From Triatoma infestans (Eukaryota; Arthropoda; Insecta; Hemiptera; Reduviidae): a stretch of 64,000 bases of DNA. Shown piece by piece: positions 35,410 through 46,219 of the stretch (within the stretch, counting starts at the first letter, position 1; every line of letters starts with the position of its first letter). The stretch lies in NCBI GenBank assembly GCA_011037195.1, contig JAAEAF010004282.1, positions 1 to 64,000 of the forward strand, in the 5' to 3' direction. Under the pieces are notes generated by a model. That model was not told the origin of the DNA and ran no database searches. It was given only the letters and a program-made list of their open reading frames with translations. A program made the position numbers and the translations under genes.

Positions 35410-36034
35410 TGTTAAAGTTTATAAAAAAAAGTCAGAGTTCAGCAGAAGTAGAACTTATTCTATTTATATAATATTTTTGTTTCGTAATTGTATGGAATCA
35501 AAGTCCACGCGCTGGCTGCAACTCTCTTCCAAACCAGTCAGTAGTCGAGCTGGATCTGTCCGAGAGACACACATTTTGTTACATGTAACAGCGTCACAGC
35601 GCCATTGGTGAATATTTTTCATCACTAGTTTTTCATCTCGTTAAGAGAAAACGGATCGTTGCACCCTGTGAACGATTCTTGTGGGGCCCCATCACGGCTC
35701 AGCACTCAAGTGTCTCTCAAGAGAAGTTTTTCCTCATACATCTACACACAGGATTCATAGCTACCAGCCATTCAAACTCAGAGCCAACAGCCGCTTCATC
35801 CATCAACTGCACCATCGTCCATCACTTTCCGTTTAGTTGTGAATATTTATTTCATATTGGATTGAAGTATGTAAGTGCCATACTTTTAACAAATAAACTA
35901 TTGTGTTTCTGAATGATTTTCAATTTTATATTCAAATATAACAATTTCCTGTTAGAGGGTTATTTAACCAGCACCTCTCAATCGGTGGGAGCTCTCTCGG
36001 GCGTAATACTCTCCCGCGGAGCATATCACAAACA
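35410..36034 (+). repeat. BEL/Pao 3' LTR
   Basis: Matches the 5' LTR with few differences. The low divergence suggests a fairly recent insertion. Confidence 0.88.
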
Positions 36035-36390
36035 GTATGTGTAGTTGATGTACTAAGTTTAAAGAAAATCGTTGGAGCCATTTTTGAGAAAATTGCAAGA
36101 AAGTAAAAAAAAAAAAACAACTTGTAAAGTGGTACTTCCGGTTGTGGAATTTTGATAGATAACATACTGTCAAATCCCATAGTGACACCTAAACGGAATA
36201 TCAAGTTTGAACTTTCTATGATTTTTCGTTTTTGAGCTATGCTGTTCACATACATACATATACACACACTTGCACACATAAACCATTTTCTAAAAACCAC
36301 TTTTTTTGGACTCAGAGGACCTCAAAACGGATATTTCCGGTGAAAACTCGATATCAAAAATTTGGCACGATTACAATACTTCCTCTTACA
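36035..36390 (-). repeat. Dispersed ACCGGAAG-family repeat, inverted copy
   Basis: Inverted relative to 16,561-16,860: AAAATCGTTGGAGCCATTTT, then ACTTCCGGT, then CGTTTTTGAGCTATGCTG, then a CA/TA-rich run. Continuation of the repeat into which the BEL/Pao element inserted. Confidence 0.65.
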
Positions 36391-37075
36391 GGTATTGAAA
36401 GGTAGAGAAAGTAAACATATATTTCTACGTAAGTTGACTTTGCACTCCTTGACCTATTAAAAAAAAAAAAAATAAAAAATATATATACAATAAAGAAGTG
36501 TTAGTAATAGCAAAAAAAAAAAAAAAGAAAAAGAAATATATATTTAGCTGTAAAAAGTATTAATAGAAAGAAAGCGTGTAAGGACACTGCTCTAATGTTT
36601 TGAATGAACGCCACAACAAAACAAGTACTAACTTTGGGAGCAATGGCTCTTTGTTAAGACTTCAATATAAATTTCCATTATTTTATTGACTACAATAAAT
36701 ATTTCATATAAAGGACATTAAAGGAAGAAAAAAAAAAAAAATATATTAAAGTACTTACATCATGATTTGATTCATTTATGTTGTAAATAACATGAACTTT
36801 AAATTATACTGGCTGGACAGTTTTAACCAGTATTTTAGAAAAGTAGGTGATATTTTTCCCTTAGAATGTGGTGTTGCAAATGATATTGAATTTTTTTTTT
36901 TTAATTGCAATACTAAACAGCACAGACTTAAATTACTATTCTGTTTAAAAGATATTTTTCTCTGAAAAAGGGTATAATGTATTGTATACTGATGAATCAT
37001 ACATGGAGCATTGGGCTCCCTAAGTAACTGCATGTAACAGATACCCGTTGCGGGCGGCTATCTATCTCTATAGTC
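36391..37075. other. A/T-rich DNA, no gene seen
   Basis: Poly(A) tracts at 36,460-36,530 and 36,730 may be tails of old retroposons. An 85-codon minus-strand frame (36,776-37,033) has no recognisable domain. Confidence 0.35.
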
Positions 37076-37079
37076 ATGT

Positions 37080-37800
37080 GATAGCATAGCTCAAAAACGA
37101 AAAACTGTAGAAAGTTGAAACTTGATATTCCGTTTAGGTATCACCATGGCATTTGACGATGGCTCATCTGTCAAAATTTCTCCACCGGAAGTACCACTTT
37201 ATAGTTTTTTTTAAATTTTTCTCATAAATGGCTCCGACGATTTTTTTTTTTAAACTTGGTACATCAACTACACATACAAAGCGCTACAACTTTTATTTGA
37301 AACATTTCTCTGGGAAAATTCATTTAAGGGCACTCTCGGGGGGAGAGTTGGGGTTAGGTTTTCATCTAAAGTGCTATTTCAGTTCATTTAACAATTCCAT
37401 CATCTAAATAATGTTAATTAGAATTAAATATGTTGTTGAAATTCAGAGTTTGAAAAAAAAAATGGATGACCGGAAGTTCGTTTACTTTAGCACATAATTT
37501 TTCCACTTTTTCGCAACGATGATTTTCTTGAAACTTCATATATAAACTAAACATACCAATGATCTACAATTTTTATTTAAAACATTTCTCTAGGAAAGTT
37601 CATTTAATGGCACTTTTATGGAAAGGGTGGGGTTATGTTTTTCTCTAAAAGTGCTCTCATAGTTGATTATACAATTCTATCATCCAAACAAAATTAATTA
37701 GAAGTAAATAGATGGCCAAAATTCCGAGTTTCAAGAAAATTAAGTAAACCCGAAGTGCGCTTTTACTGGACAGTTTTTTTTCCAGTTTTCGACGAATTTA
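37080..37800 (+). repeat. Satellite-like array of about three diverged ACCGGAAG units
   Basis: Three successive units, each with a CCGGAAGT- or CCCGAAGT-type segment at about 37,185, 37,470 and 37,750, and the first two also with TTTATTTGAAACATTTCTC(T)GGAAA(A/G)TTCATTTAA(G/T)GGCAC. The spacing is about 280-290 bp. Units are diverged, suggesting an old array. Confidence 0.6.
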
Positions 37801-37931
37801 ATTAAATTTTGTACATAATTATAAAATTTGTCAATTATAATTTTGAGAACTGGAGTAAGAGAAAGTTGTGTGAGTGTTTCACACCAGATTTTTTTTATTT
37901 TTATTTCGGTACTGTATATATTTAAAATTAT

Positions 37932-38288
37932 TGTAACGTTTTTCCAGGCTAGCTATAGCAACTAGTTGCTAAATGGGTTCAGTTTAGATAAAATACACTA
38001 AACTTCTAACACAATATATATTCAACACAATAAATTACAAATAAAACAGTTAAATACAGTGTATAAACCAACTAAAAGTTCTCTCAGTACACTTTTGTAA
38101 CAGGACTCACCCCCTCGTGCTGTCCTTCTCCTATTTATTACCACTGGAGAAGGTTCTGGCCCGTACCTAGGCCGTTGGAAACCGCTATAGAAGAGTCTAT
38201 AAACGCCTTGCTAGCGCTTCCCAGCGGCCACGAGGAGAACTTGAGGTGCCCGCTTCTTCTGTTAGATGGCACTAGTAGCTATGTTACA
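37932..38288 (+). repeat. Possible solo LTR (about 357 bp)
   Basis: Begins TGTAAC and ends GTTACA, the inverted TG...CA form of LTR ends. The middle includes a promoter-like GC-richer block (38,100-38,260). The bordering 5 bp (ATTAT and TTAAT) do not match, so no target duplication supports it. Confidence 0.35.
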
Positions 38289-38945
38289 TTAATTTCAGTC
38301 GTAATTTGTACTTGTATTATGTGTGTGTATGTATAAATAAAGGCTTGTTATTATTACTTCAATAATCTTAACCAGTTCCATTTGTATGAATTATCTATTG
38401 CAATTAAAACAAGATATAATGAAGACAAAATTAAATTATTTATAGAAAGTAGTGTTTTCGTATTAGAAATGTTTATTAAACGGGAAATCATTGGATAATT
38501 ATTTATTGTAAAGAGGCTTATTGATTAAATAGCAAAGTTATTTAATTATTAAATCTAGATTTTAAAAGTAAAAATTATAAAGTATTATTTTTGAATTGAG
38601 AGGTCAGTAGGTAATTATATTAACTTCCTTTCCTCTCATGACGTCATTACTCACATTATTACAATAAAATAATTAATTTTGTTTCAGTTCTTAGTAAGAA
38701 AGTAATATTACATTAGTTAAGCGGATTGTGTATATTACTTATTTTTTTTTTTTTTATATTTTCCATTTTTCAACTATTATATTTTAACCCTTATAATATT
38801 ATTAAATAAATTTAAAAAATTAAAGTGACTTAACACGATACAACTTCTGCGACGTTTTTTTTTTCAACCAGTGAGATCTTTATTACATTTAGATTATATT
38901 TATGTTTTTTTTTTTTTAGTTTATATAGAAAAAAAAAAAAAAAAG
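38289..38945. other. A/T-rich DNA, no gene seen
   Basis: Only homopolymer-rich sequence. Confidence 0.35.
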
Positions 38946-38949
38946 ACGC

Positions 38950-39214
38950 AATTATAGATTATTGTTGGGGATTGTTGCGTTGCGACCTGAAAGATCTATT
39001 GTGCCTCCCCAGAGTCTTCTCCAATGCACAGCCAACCTCCACCAAGCAGCGTTCTCTAGCTACAGACACAAAACTGCCCATCACCGGACAGTGTGAGTTG
39101 TAGAGGTTCCTAGGAACAGAAAATTTAAGGGCAGCATGCTGGGGATTCGAACCCGGTACCTCCGCGTTGCTAGTCCAGCGTGCTACCCACTGAGCCAATC
39201 AATTCCTTCCTTCT
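38950..39214 (-). mobile_element. tRNA-derived SINE (minus)
   Basis: On the minus strand a tRNA-like head reads TTGGCTCAGTGGGTAG (A box) and GGTTCGAATCC (B box), with a CTAGCAA anticodon-like loop. The body (GTCCGGTGATGGGCAG...) is shared with the copies at 45.0, 55.4 and 58.7 kb. The best-preserved B box in the window is in this copy. Confidence 0.75.
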
Positions 39215-39637
39215 CCCTTGGCTTTCGCCAATTAACTAGGGACGGATATCCTATAATTTGTGTACTGTGTTTATCCTTATCTATAATGTGTAGAGTATAT
39301 TGTATACTGTTCTGACAAAGTGCATGGAGTACCGGAGTTGTGGTAACACGTGGGGTCCGTTACTCCCCAAGTAATTGCACGCAACAGAGACGGAAATGGC
39401 AATTTTTTTTTTTTTTTCAAAATTCACAAAAAAAAACAAAACTGGGCAATCTATTCACAAGTAAAGTCGCACTTCCGGTCAACCGGAAGTTTTTTCGAAC
39501 TGGAAATTTTGGCAATTTCTACAATTCTTTTAGATTATTATGTAGTTGACAGAATTATATATAGCACATTAGAGGAAAATATAACCGTAATCCCTCACCA
39601 GGAAAGCTATGTAGTTGATATATCAATATGAATAAAT
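39215..39637. other. Intergenic DNA with ACCGGAAG hairpin
   Basis: Contains CACTTCCGGTCAACCGGAAGT near 39,470, a perfect hairpin from the dispersed repeat family. No gene is seen. Confidence 0.4.
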
Positions 39638-39650
39638 TATGATGTGGTAT
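39638..39650 (+). repeat. Target-site duplication, left (truncated I-like LINE)
   Basis: TATGATGTGGTAT, matched exactly at 40,936-40,948. Confidence 0.85.
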
Positions 39651-40935
39651 TATTATTATTATCGGAAACGGGTGCCCAAAGGCGCGGGACCTAAGCCTAT
39701 ATGGCTCTTATCCCCCCGATACCCCCCGTAACCCCTTAATTAGTCTCCCCCGGTAACTTGCCGGTTAATCTACAATATCTCAAGATATCCCTATACTCCA
39801 ACTCGCCTAGACAATCCTGCGAGAGTGGTGTCCTCCCAAATATACGAAACCTAGTTCCAGCGAAACGGGGACACTGACATAAGTAGTGATACACCGTTTC
39901 CCTAATTCCGTCATCACAGTTCTGACAAATGGGACTCCGCGTCTTTCCTATGTTAAACAACGCGTCACTATTCCTACCAAGGTCCTCAAAACCGTCCTAC
40001 TAAGAGACAGGAGATACTCCGAAATTCTCTGCTTACCTGCCTTTATAAATCTTTTAGCTTGGAGGCACCCCTGCGTGTCCCCCCAGCCTTTCTCCAAAGC
40101 TCTCGTCTCCCAAAGTCTAATCTGTTTGTCGCGAAACGTCTTTGTAACGGCCAGGGCTGGTTCAGGACCACAGAATGGTAATGATGATCCCTCCCTGGCC
40201 AGCCGATCCGCCCTCTCATTGCCCTCTATTCCCGCATGTCCGGGTATCCAATAGAGATGCACCTTACCCCTCCGAGCCAAAGCGTTGAGCTTCCTCCGAC
40301 ATTCTCCCACTAATTTCGAACTCCACCAAGGCTTACTCAAAGCCCTTAGTGCGGCTTGGCTATCCGAGAAAATCCGCACTTCCTTGAACTCTCCCTGCCA
40401 CTCCCCCCCCAGGTGGCAGCATTCAATGATGCCCACCACCTCAGACTGAAAAACAGTGGCCAAGCCACCCAAGGCCACCGAACTCTCTTTATCCAGTTCC
40501 TGAAACCAGGCTCCCGCCCCCGACAGGCCAGTACCCTCCTGCCTAGAGCCATCTGAATAGCCACGAATAATGCCGCTGCCCGACTCCGTTGGCCTCGTAA
40601 GGTTATCATCTCCTATACTGCCAATCGTAATCTCATAATCTCTCTCAAATCCCCATTTCTTGCTCGTCTCATCAAGTTTGGATAGCAAAAATCGGTTTAC
40701 TCGCCAAATTTTGTCTTTAATCCTAGTGTGATCCCCCCGGAAGGTTCTCACCCATTCTCCCTTGCACCTCATTCTGAGGTACCCTTTCATTGCCTCTCCC
40801 ACTACCACATACTGAAGGGGGATTAGCCCCAGCAGCATCTCTAATGCCACCGTCGGTGTCGTTCTCATCGCGCCAGTAATAGCCAAACAGGCCGTACGCT
40901 GTACTCCCAACAGCTTTTTGCTATTCCTCCCCACC
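39651..40935 (-). mobile_element. 5'-truncated I-like LINE
   Basis: Minus-strand element of 1.29 kb flanked by a 13-bp target duplication, with a TAA-type tail (ATTATTATTATT at 39,651). It contains the C-terminal part of ORF2 only. Related to, but distinct from, the element at 16.9-22.2 kb. The 5' truncation is typical of incomplete target-primed reverse transcription. Confidence 0.88.
39736..40934 (-). pseudogene. I-like ORF2 C terminus: RNase H and zinc motif
   Basis: RNase H motifs: GYSDGSRQEG, FQSEVVGIIECC, IFSDSQAALRAL, and YWIPGHAGIEGNERADRLA, giving the D-E-D-D set. A CQNC...H...C motif follows at 39,736-39,960 (SPICQNCDDGIRETVYH). One frameshift near 39,950 separates the two pieces. 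Confidence 0.85.
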
Positions 40936-40948
40936 TATGATGTGGTAT
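40936..40948 (+). repeat. Target-site duplication, right (truncated I-like LINE)
   Basis: TATGATGTGGTAT. Confidence 0.85.
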
Positions 40949-41970
40949 GTACCAAATAATTTTTTCTTTTCTTCTTGATTAAAAAAAAAACACAAAATTG
41001 AGGAAACAGATCTTCCTTTAATTTATCCACCCTTCACTTTCACCTTAATAAGTGTTAATTAATTAATTTTTTTTTAAAAAGAAGAAACTTTGAAATCGTT
41101 AATTACGATAAATTGGTTCCTGTCTGTTATAAAATAGAATCATACGAGGTACTTAATTAACTGTTTAGAACGTATTATAGTACCTAAGAGTTTCTTATAT
41201 TTAGGATATAGTTAAAGAGTATTTATTATCATAATAAGGTTATGGTGAATTTTATTTTTGTGCAACCAGTTAATTTAAAATTTATTCGCTTTTGAAAGGA
41301 AGTGATGCAAGTGAAGAAAGATTGCTAACGGGGGCTTGGTCCGCCCATGATTCTTAATATCTTTTTTTTATTTTTATTTTTTGTATTTGTTCCGTTTTGT
41401 TTGTTTAATTTTTTTTTTTTAGCTCATTTCTTCCTGCAATATAATTTTTTTAATTTTTTTTTATATTCTTTACACACCGGAAATAAGTATTTAATTTTTT
41501 AAAATTAATTCAGGAAAAAAAAATAAAATAAATAAATAAAAAATACAAGCTTGCGGGCATAAATTACCCACTTTCTTTGCACCGTAACGGTGACACTGAA
41601 ATTATGGGCCAACTTTATGAATCTAAAAGATGAATGCACGCACGTACGCACACTTATACAGTTTAGTTATAATGTGAAATTTGAAAAAAAACACACACAC
41701 TTTTGTAATTTATAATTGACAAACTTCCTCCTAAATTATAATTTTTATTACAAAATTTATAACTTGTTTTCTTCTATTTTATATTAAAATAGGAGAATTT
41801 TTTATAAAAAAAAATAAAAAATGTTCAAATAACAATTTACAAATTGTAATTAGCAATCGTGCAAATCGTATATGCATGTATAAAAATCGTTGTGCCTAAT
41901 TAGAAAAAATTAAAAAAAAAAAACTAATGATCTTTTTTATCTTAAAATTCTAGCAATACTTAGTACTACG
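40949..41970. other. A/T-rich DNA, no gene seen
   Basis: T and A tracts only. A GCACGCACGTACGCACAC segment at about 41,636 is a short simple repeat. Confidence 0.35.
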
Positions 41971-42190
41971 GAAGGGAAGGGATTAGCTCAGTGGGTAGCG
42001 CGCTCGACTAGCAATGCGGCGGTTACAGGTTCGAGTCCAGCTTGCTGCACTTAGATTTTTTTTTTCTTCCTAGGAGCCTCTTACAGCGTACTGTCCGTGT
42101 AAGGGTGTTGTGAGGAGATGCTTGGTTGTTTGATTTGATGAATGATAAACATCTTAAGAGGGTTAAGATATGTAATTGAATATAAATATA
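41971..42190 (+). mobile_element. tRNA-derived SINE (plus)
   Basis: GGGATTAGCTCAGTGGGTAGCG (A box) at 41,980 and GGTTCGAGTCC (B box) at 42,028. The anticodon-like loop is CTAGCAA. A T-rich run and a body with TACTGTCCGTG follow. The 3' end is uncertain. Confidence 0.7.
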
Positions 42191-42610
42191 TATGACTGTC
42201 TGCCAAGGACTTTACACTAACTGAACTGAACTGAACTGACAGACTGATGTGGCTAAACGATATGTACGGAGTGTGAATTAACAGAATGATGTTTGACGTG
42301 TAAGACTGAATTTTTCAGAATGCTTTCTGACTGTCTCTCTCGTATTTATATACACTAGCCGAGCCTCTCCTCTCTCTCTCTCTGCGAGGGGGGCTGTTTC
42401 TCTCCACTAGATTGGATGAGTGGTGGGGGTTCACTCGCTAGCGTGGATGAGTGGTAGGGGTTCACTACCCTTACAGTCCGGTGATGGACTGTGTTGTCTG
42501 TAATGAGAAGGCTTCGAACTTTGGGGCAACTATATAGGCCTAGAAGGGCTTTGGATAGCATAGGGCTTGGTCCCTCCCTACTGACAATTAAAAAACAAAA
42601 AAAATAAAAT
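42191..42610. other. Repeat-rich DNA, possible second SINE body
   Basis: Contains a CTGAA tandem (42,221-42,238), a TC run near 42,369-42,382, two GGATGAGTGGT(G/A)GGGGTTCACT copies near 42,413 and 42,443, and a segment (ACAGTCCGGTGATGGAC, GAGAAGGCTTCGA) resembling the SINE body. No gene. Confidence 0.45.
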
Positions 42611-42612
42611 AA

Positions 42613-43112
42613 AATACGAGGCATGTCCAGTAAGTAAGTGTACTGAGGCTCTCACGGCCGGAGGGATTTTGTTTTCGACATGTTGGCTATACTGTCTTGT
42701 AGCCTGATTCCTCCCCTCCCCAACGAGACCGGTTCGAGGTCAGTACGTTGAGAACTGTCGACGCGACAATACGTTTCGTGAAAAATGTCAATCCAATCTC
42801 CCGCCAAGTGTGAAATATTCAAGGTCGGGCAAGAGTTTTTGAGACGCTACAAACTCCATGGAGATGAATTTCTCCGCTCCATCATTACTGGAGATGAAAC
42901 TTGGGTTGCACACTACACACCTGAAACCAAAAGGGAGTCTTAACAGTGGCGTCACACCTTTTCACCCTCCGCCAAAAAAGTTCAAAACCACAATTTCAGC
43001 CAAGAAAATCATGGCATCCGTGTTTTGGGACTGTCAAGGCATAATTTTAATTGAATATATGCCTCAAAGGGAGACCATCAACTCTGCAAGATTGTGTAAT
43101 CAAATGAAATAG
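42613..43112 (+). mobile_element. Mariner-type DNA transposon, internally deleted
   Basis: The left end (TACGAGGCATGTCCAGTAAGTAAG) resembles a mariner inverted repeat. Transposase pieces follow: SIITGDETWVAHYTPETK, a stop codon, then KIMASVFWDCQGIILIEYMP. These are the first two catalytic Asp motifs (GDETW and WDCQG). The N-terminal DNA-binding region is mostly absent and no third catalytic residue or right inverted repeat is seen. Inactive. Confidence 0.75.
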
Positions 43113-43204
43113 TACTTTAGAAGGAAACCGTAACCCCCCCCCACACACACGACCCCCCAAAAAGTACCCTTAAATGAATTTTCACCGAGTATATTTTCAA
43201 ACCA
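43113..43204 (+). repeat. ACCGGAAG-family C-rich fragment
   Basis: C-run, then AAAAAGTACCCTTAAATGAATTTTC, as in 27.9-28.3 kb. Confidence 0.45.
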
Positions 43205-43389
43205 AAAGCAAACTGTCAACCACATAGTTGTGGACCTAAACAGACTATCAAGTTTGAATTTGCAACATTATCCGTTTGTGAGATATTTTTATCAAAAACC
43301 AATTGAGCTTTATTTGTTTGAAAATACATTATTAAAAATTTATTTAACAAAATGATGTGTAAGAATGTATGTGAGTAAGAATGTTTAAC

Positions 43390-44120
43390 AGAATGGTTTG
43401 TATGTATGTGAGTGTTGCTTAATAATAGTAATAATAATAGTATTTATTAATTCAATTATACAATAAAATATAATACTAAGTTATATTATTAAGACAGACA
43501 TACTCTTGGTCTTCCGACCGTCAGAGGTTAGTTGCGTTAAACAGAGAAAAAGTACAGACAAACTAAAAAATAAATAATGTAAACAAAAAAGCAAATATAA
43601 TTTGAAGTAAATGTAAATAAGTAAAATATAAACATATTAATATAAAAGTAAACAGTGCATACTACAAAGTAGATAACTAAATATTAATAACAAACATCCA
43701 TCTTTTGGAAACGAAATAAACTTTGACAAAACCAATAAGAAATAAATCATAATATCATCTTTTAAATAATTAAATTTAATAATTAAATTCACATACCAAA
43801 CTATACCTGTACGGCCAGACTTCATTACAAAATTTAACTAATTGTATACAGGTGTTTTCCATTCAGCAGTTCTGTAAATTCGTTATAATTTAAAACTTCT
43901 TTTTTAAAATGTATCAACCTGAATACTTTTAGTATGGGACAAGAAAGAAATAAAATGAAATACATCCTCATTTCTATTTTCTAAATTACATAAAAGAGCA
44001 TAGTTATGTGCTAGAACTGAATGAATAGTTGTTATTTAAATAAAGAAGTTCTCCTCTGCATTTTATAATCCATCCTATTGAGACGGAATCCATATTACTA
44101 TTAACAAAATCTAATTGATT
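43390..44120. other. Insert absent from paralogous unit
   Basis: About 0.7 kb of A/T-rich DNA present here but not in the duplicate at 54.5 kb. It resembles the LINE-like fragments at 46.7-47.0 and 60.4-60.7 kb in composition and short text. No frame is intact. Confidence 0.4.
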
Positions 44121-44607
44121 GTGTGTATGTTGTTTAGGAAAATTAAAATTGACGTAGGCATAAACATAGAGATTTCTATTGAGGTACCACCGCCAAATCT
44201 GACATGAATATTTCCCATTAAAATGCCACATTACTGAATAATTTTCGTGATTTTTTTTCGATTTCCGACGATTTTCTTTAAACTTTATATAGACGGTGGA
44301 TTATTATTTGACACATTTCTTCTAGGAAAATTAATATACATTTTTGGAGGAGCTGAAAAAGTTAGGTTTTACACTAAAAGTGCAGAAACAATATTTTAGG
44401 CTAGAAATGGTAGCCTCATCATGCGTTCTGTTAATATATCTGTATTAATATACACTATGACCATCTGATCACAACGCCAGGGTGTGTTAATTGCTTTCCA
44501 CACTCAACACACTTGTAGGTTAGTTATTCCAAATTTGTAAGTTGTAATAGCTTTAGCTGCTATTAGAAGAAGACGTATGGATATTTGACGCTAGATTTGC
44601 ATTTCTT

Positions 44608-44826
44608 TTGTCTGTACACAATAGTTTTATATTAATGACAGCTCAAAAACCATGTACTTCCAAATTAAAACTCAAATCCAAATATTGTGGACACGACTTT
44701 AGTAAAGTAATAATGCAAACAAATAGAGACAGAACCAATGTACCGTCCAAGTGTTGGCAAGTTCAGCAAGCATGTAGGATTCATACTTTTAATGGACATA
44801 AAGATTCACATTTATTGTGTATTTGA
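44608..44826 (+). other. Conserved 72-codon frame, not assigned
   Basis: A short open frame (MSVHNSFILMTAQKPC...) is partly preserved in the duplicate at about 54,989-55,200, but there it has a stop. Differences between copies are mostly replacement changes, so it is probably not under selection. It may be the remnant of an element gene. No function assigned. Confidence 0.2.
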
Positions 44827-44920
44827 CCTAATAAATATATACTTGCTGTTATAATTGTATCTTGCGTGGTTAATCCAATAAATGATATGTTAGGCTTGAT
44901 GGTAAACAATTTAAAAACAG

Positions 44921-45180
44921 GGAACGGATTAGCTCAATGGGAGCGCGCTGGACTAGCAATGCGGAGATCTGGGTTCGAATACAGCCGTGCTATACTTGAA
45001 ATTTCTCTGCCTAGAAGCCTCTACGGCTAACAGGCCGGTAATGGGCAGTGCTGTCAGTAACGAGTGATCACTGCCCGGTGGCAGATAGTGTACTGAGAAG
45101 GCTCCACGTGCAATGACTTATTAGATATTGACGCGCCAACTTAAAAAAAAAAAAAAAAATAATAAATAAATAAAAAATAA
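44921..45180 (+). mobile_element. tRNA-derived SINE upstream of protease C
   Basis: Head GGATTAGCTCAATGGGAGCGCG and GGTTCGAATACAG; body GGCCGGTAATGGGCAGTGC; A-rich tail. It sits between the distal conserved segment (AATAAATGATATG near 44,878) and the proximal motif at 45,184. The same insertion is present in the F unit, so it predates that duplication. Confidence 0.75.
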
Positions 45181-45183
45181 CAG

Positions 45184-45192
45184 AAACATATG
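45184..45192 (+). promoter_or_regulatory. Shared upstream motif of protease C
   Basis: AAACATATG 43 bp before the ATG; same spacing as in F. Confidence 0.45.
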
Positions 45193-45226
45193 TGTATATT
45201 AATTGTGTGTTTAATAATAATAAGTA

Positions 45227-46132
45227 ATGTTAATTTTTTACAAAATTATTATTTTCTTATTATCTACAGTGGGCGTTAAATGTGAAGAAAATGAGTTAAG
45301 AACGTATAGGGATAATGAAGTTGATATTGAGATGGTACCGTATACGGTGTACGTATCAGGGGGCTGTACCGGAGCGTTAATCAAACCACAATGGGTGCTA
45401 ACTGCTGCACTCTGTTTTGAATATGCCTACTGGCGAAGTATGACCATTAGTCTCGGTGCAGCAAATTGGACAATGTCGCCATATAACTTAAAAATGGAAA
45501 AGGTATATATATATCCAGAATTTAGAAAAATCCTAGATGTACGCCGAGTACGTTATGATATAGCTTTAATTAAATTAGCAATACCTGTTGTATTATCAGA
45601 ATCCATACAATTATTACAATTAGAAGATATTCCATGGCCGTTGGTACTTGCGAGGCGTTGTGCATTAGCCGGATTTGGCCATCATGGCATCACTGACGAC
45701 AATACAAGGCTCCTGCGTATGTCAACATTTGATTTTAAAGTGGGATGTTATTGTGTTGATGATTGGAGAGTAATATGTTACACAGTTAGTAAAGATAGTG
45801 ATGATTCACCTTGTTTTGGTGATTTAGGTGCTGTTGTGGTCTGTGACAATAAAGGTGTAGCTATAACATCAGTTATAATACCATTTATTCATTGTAATGT
45901 GACTAATTTAAGAGTGATACCTGAATGGTGTGGTAGCAATGATTCCATTCATTTGTTTACTAATATTCTTCCACATTTAAGTTGGATTCATAACATATTA
46001 CTCTATGAACCTAATACATATTTGGATAGTAATTGCAGCACACTTACAATGAAAGGTATCAAATATTGTGGTATAATAAACTGTGTACAGCTGGTTGCTG
46101 TGTTAATAAGCTTTTATTTATATTCTGGTTGA
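45227..46132 (+). CDS. Protease homologue C, catalytically dead
   Basis: 301 residues, single exon, closely related to F. Signal peptide to about residue 19 (GVKC|EE). The short propeptide ends LRTYRD. The catalytic His is Leu62 (TAALC, one base from CAC), and the catalytic Ser is Leu200 (GDLGA, one base from TCA). Only Asp111 (YDIAL) remains. The frame is otherwise intact with all structural cysteines, a GPI-like hydrophobic tail and an AATAAA two bases after the stop. Serine-protease homologues without activity are common in insects and may act as cofactors or binding proteins, but this could equally be an early pseudogene. Confidence 0.85.
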   Translation: MLIFYKIIIFLLSTVGVKCEENELRTYRDNEVDIEMVPYTVYVSGGCTGALIKPQWVLTAALCFEYAYWRSMTISLGAANWTMSPYNLKMEKVYIYPEFRKILDVRRVRYDIALIKLAIPVVLSESIQLLQLEDIPWPLVLARRCALAGFGHHGITDDNTRLLRMSTFDFKVGCYCVDDWRVICYTVSKDSDDSPCFGDLGAVVVCDNKGVAITSVIIPFIHCNVTNLRVIPEWCGSNDSIHLFTNILPHLSWIHNILLYEPNTYLDSNCSTLTMKGIKYCGIINCVQLVAVLISFYLYSG

Positions 46133-46133
46133 T

Positions 46134-46139
46134 AATAAA
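46134..46139 (+). terminator. Polyadenylation signal of gene C
   Basis: AATAAA starting two bases after the stop codon, conserved in F (56,581). Confidence 0.6.
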
Positions 46140-46219
46140 AACATAAAGTTTGATCTTTTATTTTCTGTATAAAATAAGAAAATATTGTAGTGAGACAGAC
46201 ATAATTATATATTTTGTGA

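Larger units (their letters stand above)
28338..36034 (+). mobile_element. BEL/Pao LTR retrotransposon
   Basis: About 7.7 kb with two similar LTRs of about 624 bp that begin TG and end CA. Internal order is gag with a protease, then RT, RNase H and integrase in one long frame, as in BEL/Pao. The boundary between gag-protease and RT is broken by small frameshifts, so a full polyprotein is not encoded. A purine-rich tract (AAAAAATGGTGGGCGG) precedes the 3' LTR. I could not see a clear target duplication. Confidence 0.92.

Noticed and set aside
41980..42040. Functional tRNA-Ala gene
   Set aside because: The A and B boxes are good but the acceptor and anticodon stems do not pair well, and the same head with a shared body occurs six times, so it is a SINE.
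44608..44826. Small cysteine-containing secreted protein gene
   Set aside because: No signal peptide, the paralogous copy has a stop, and changes between copies are mostly replacements.
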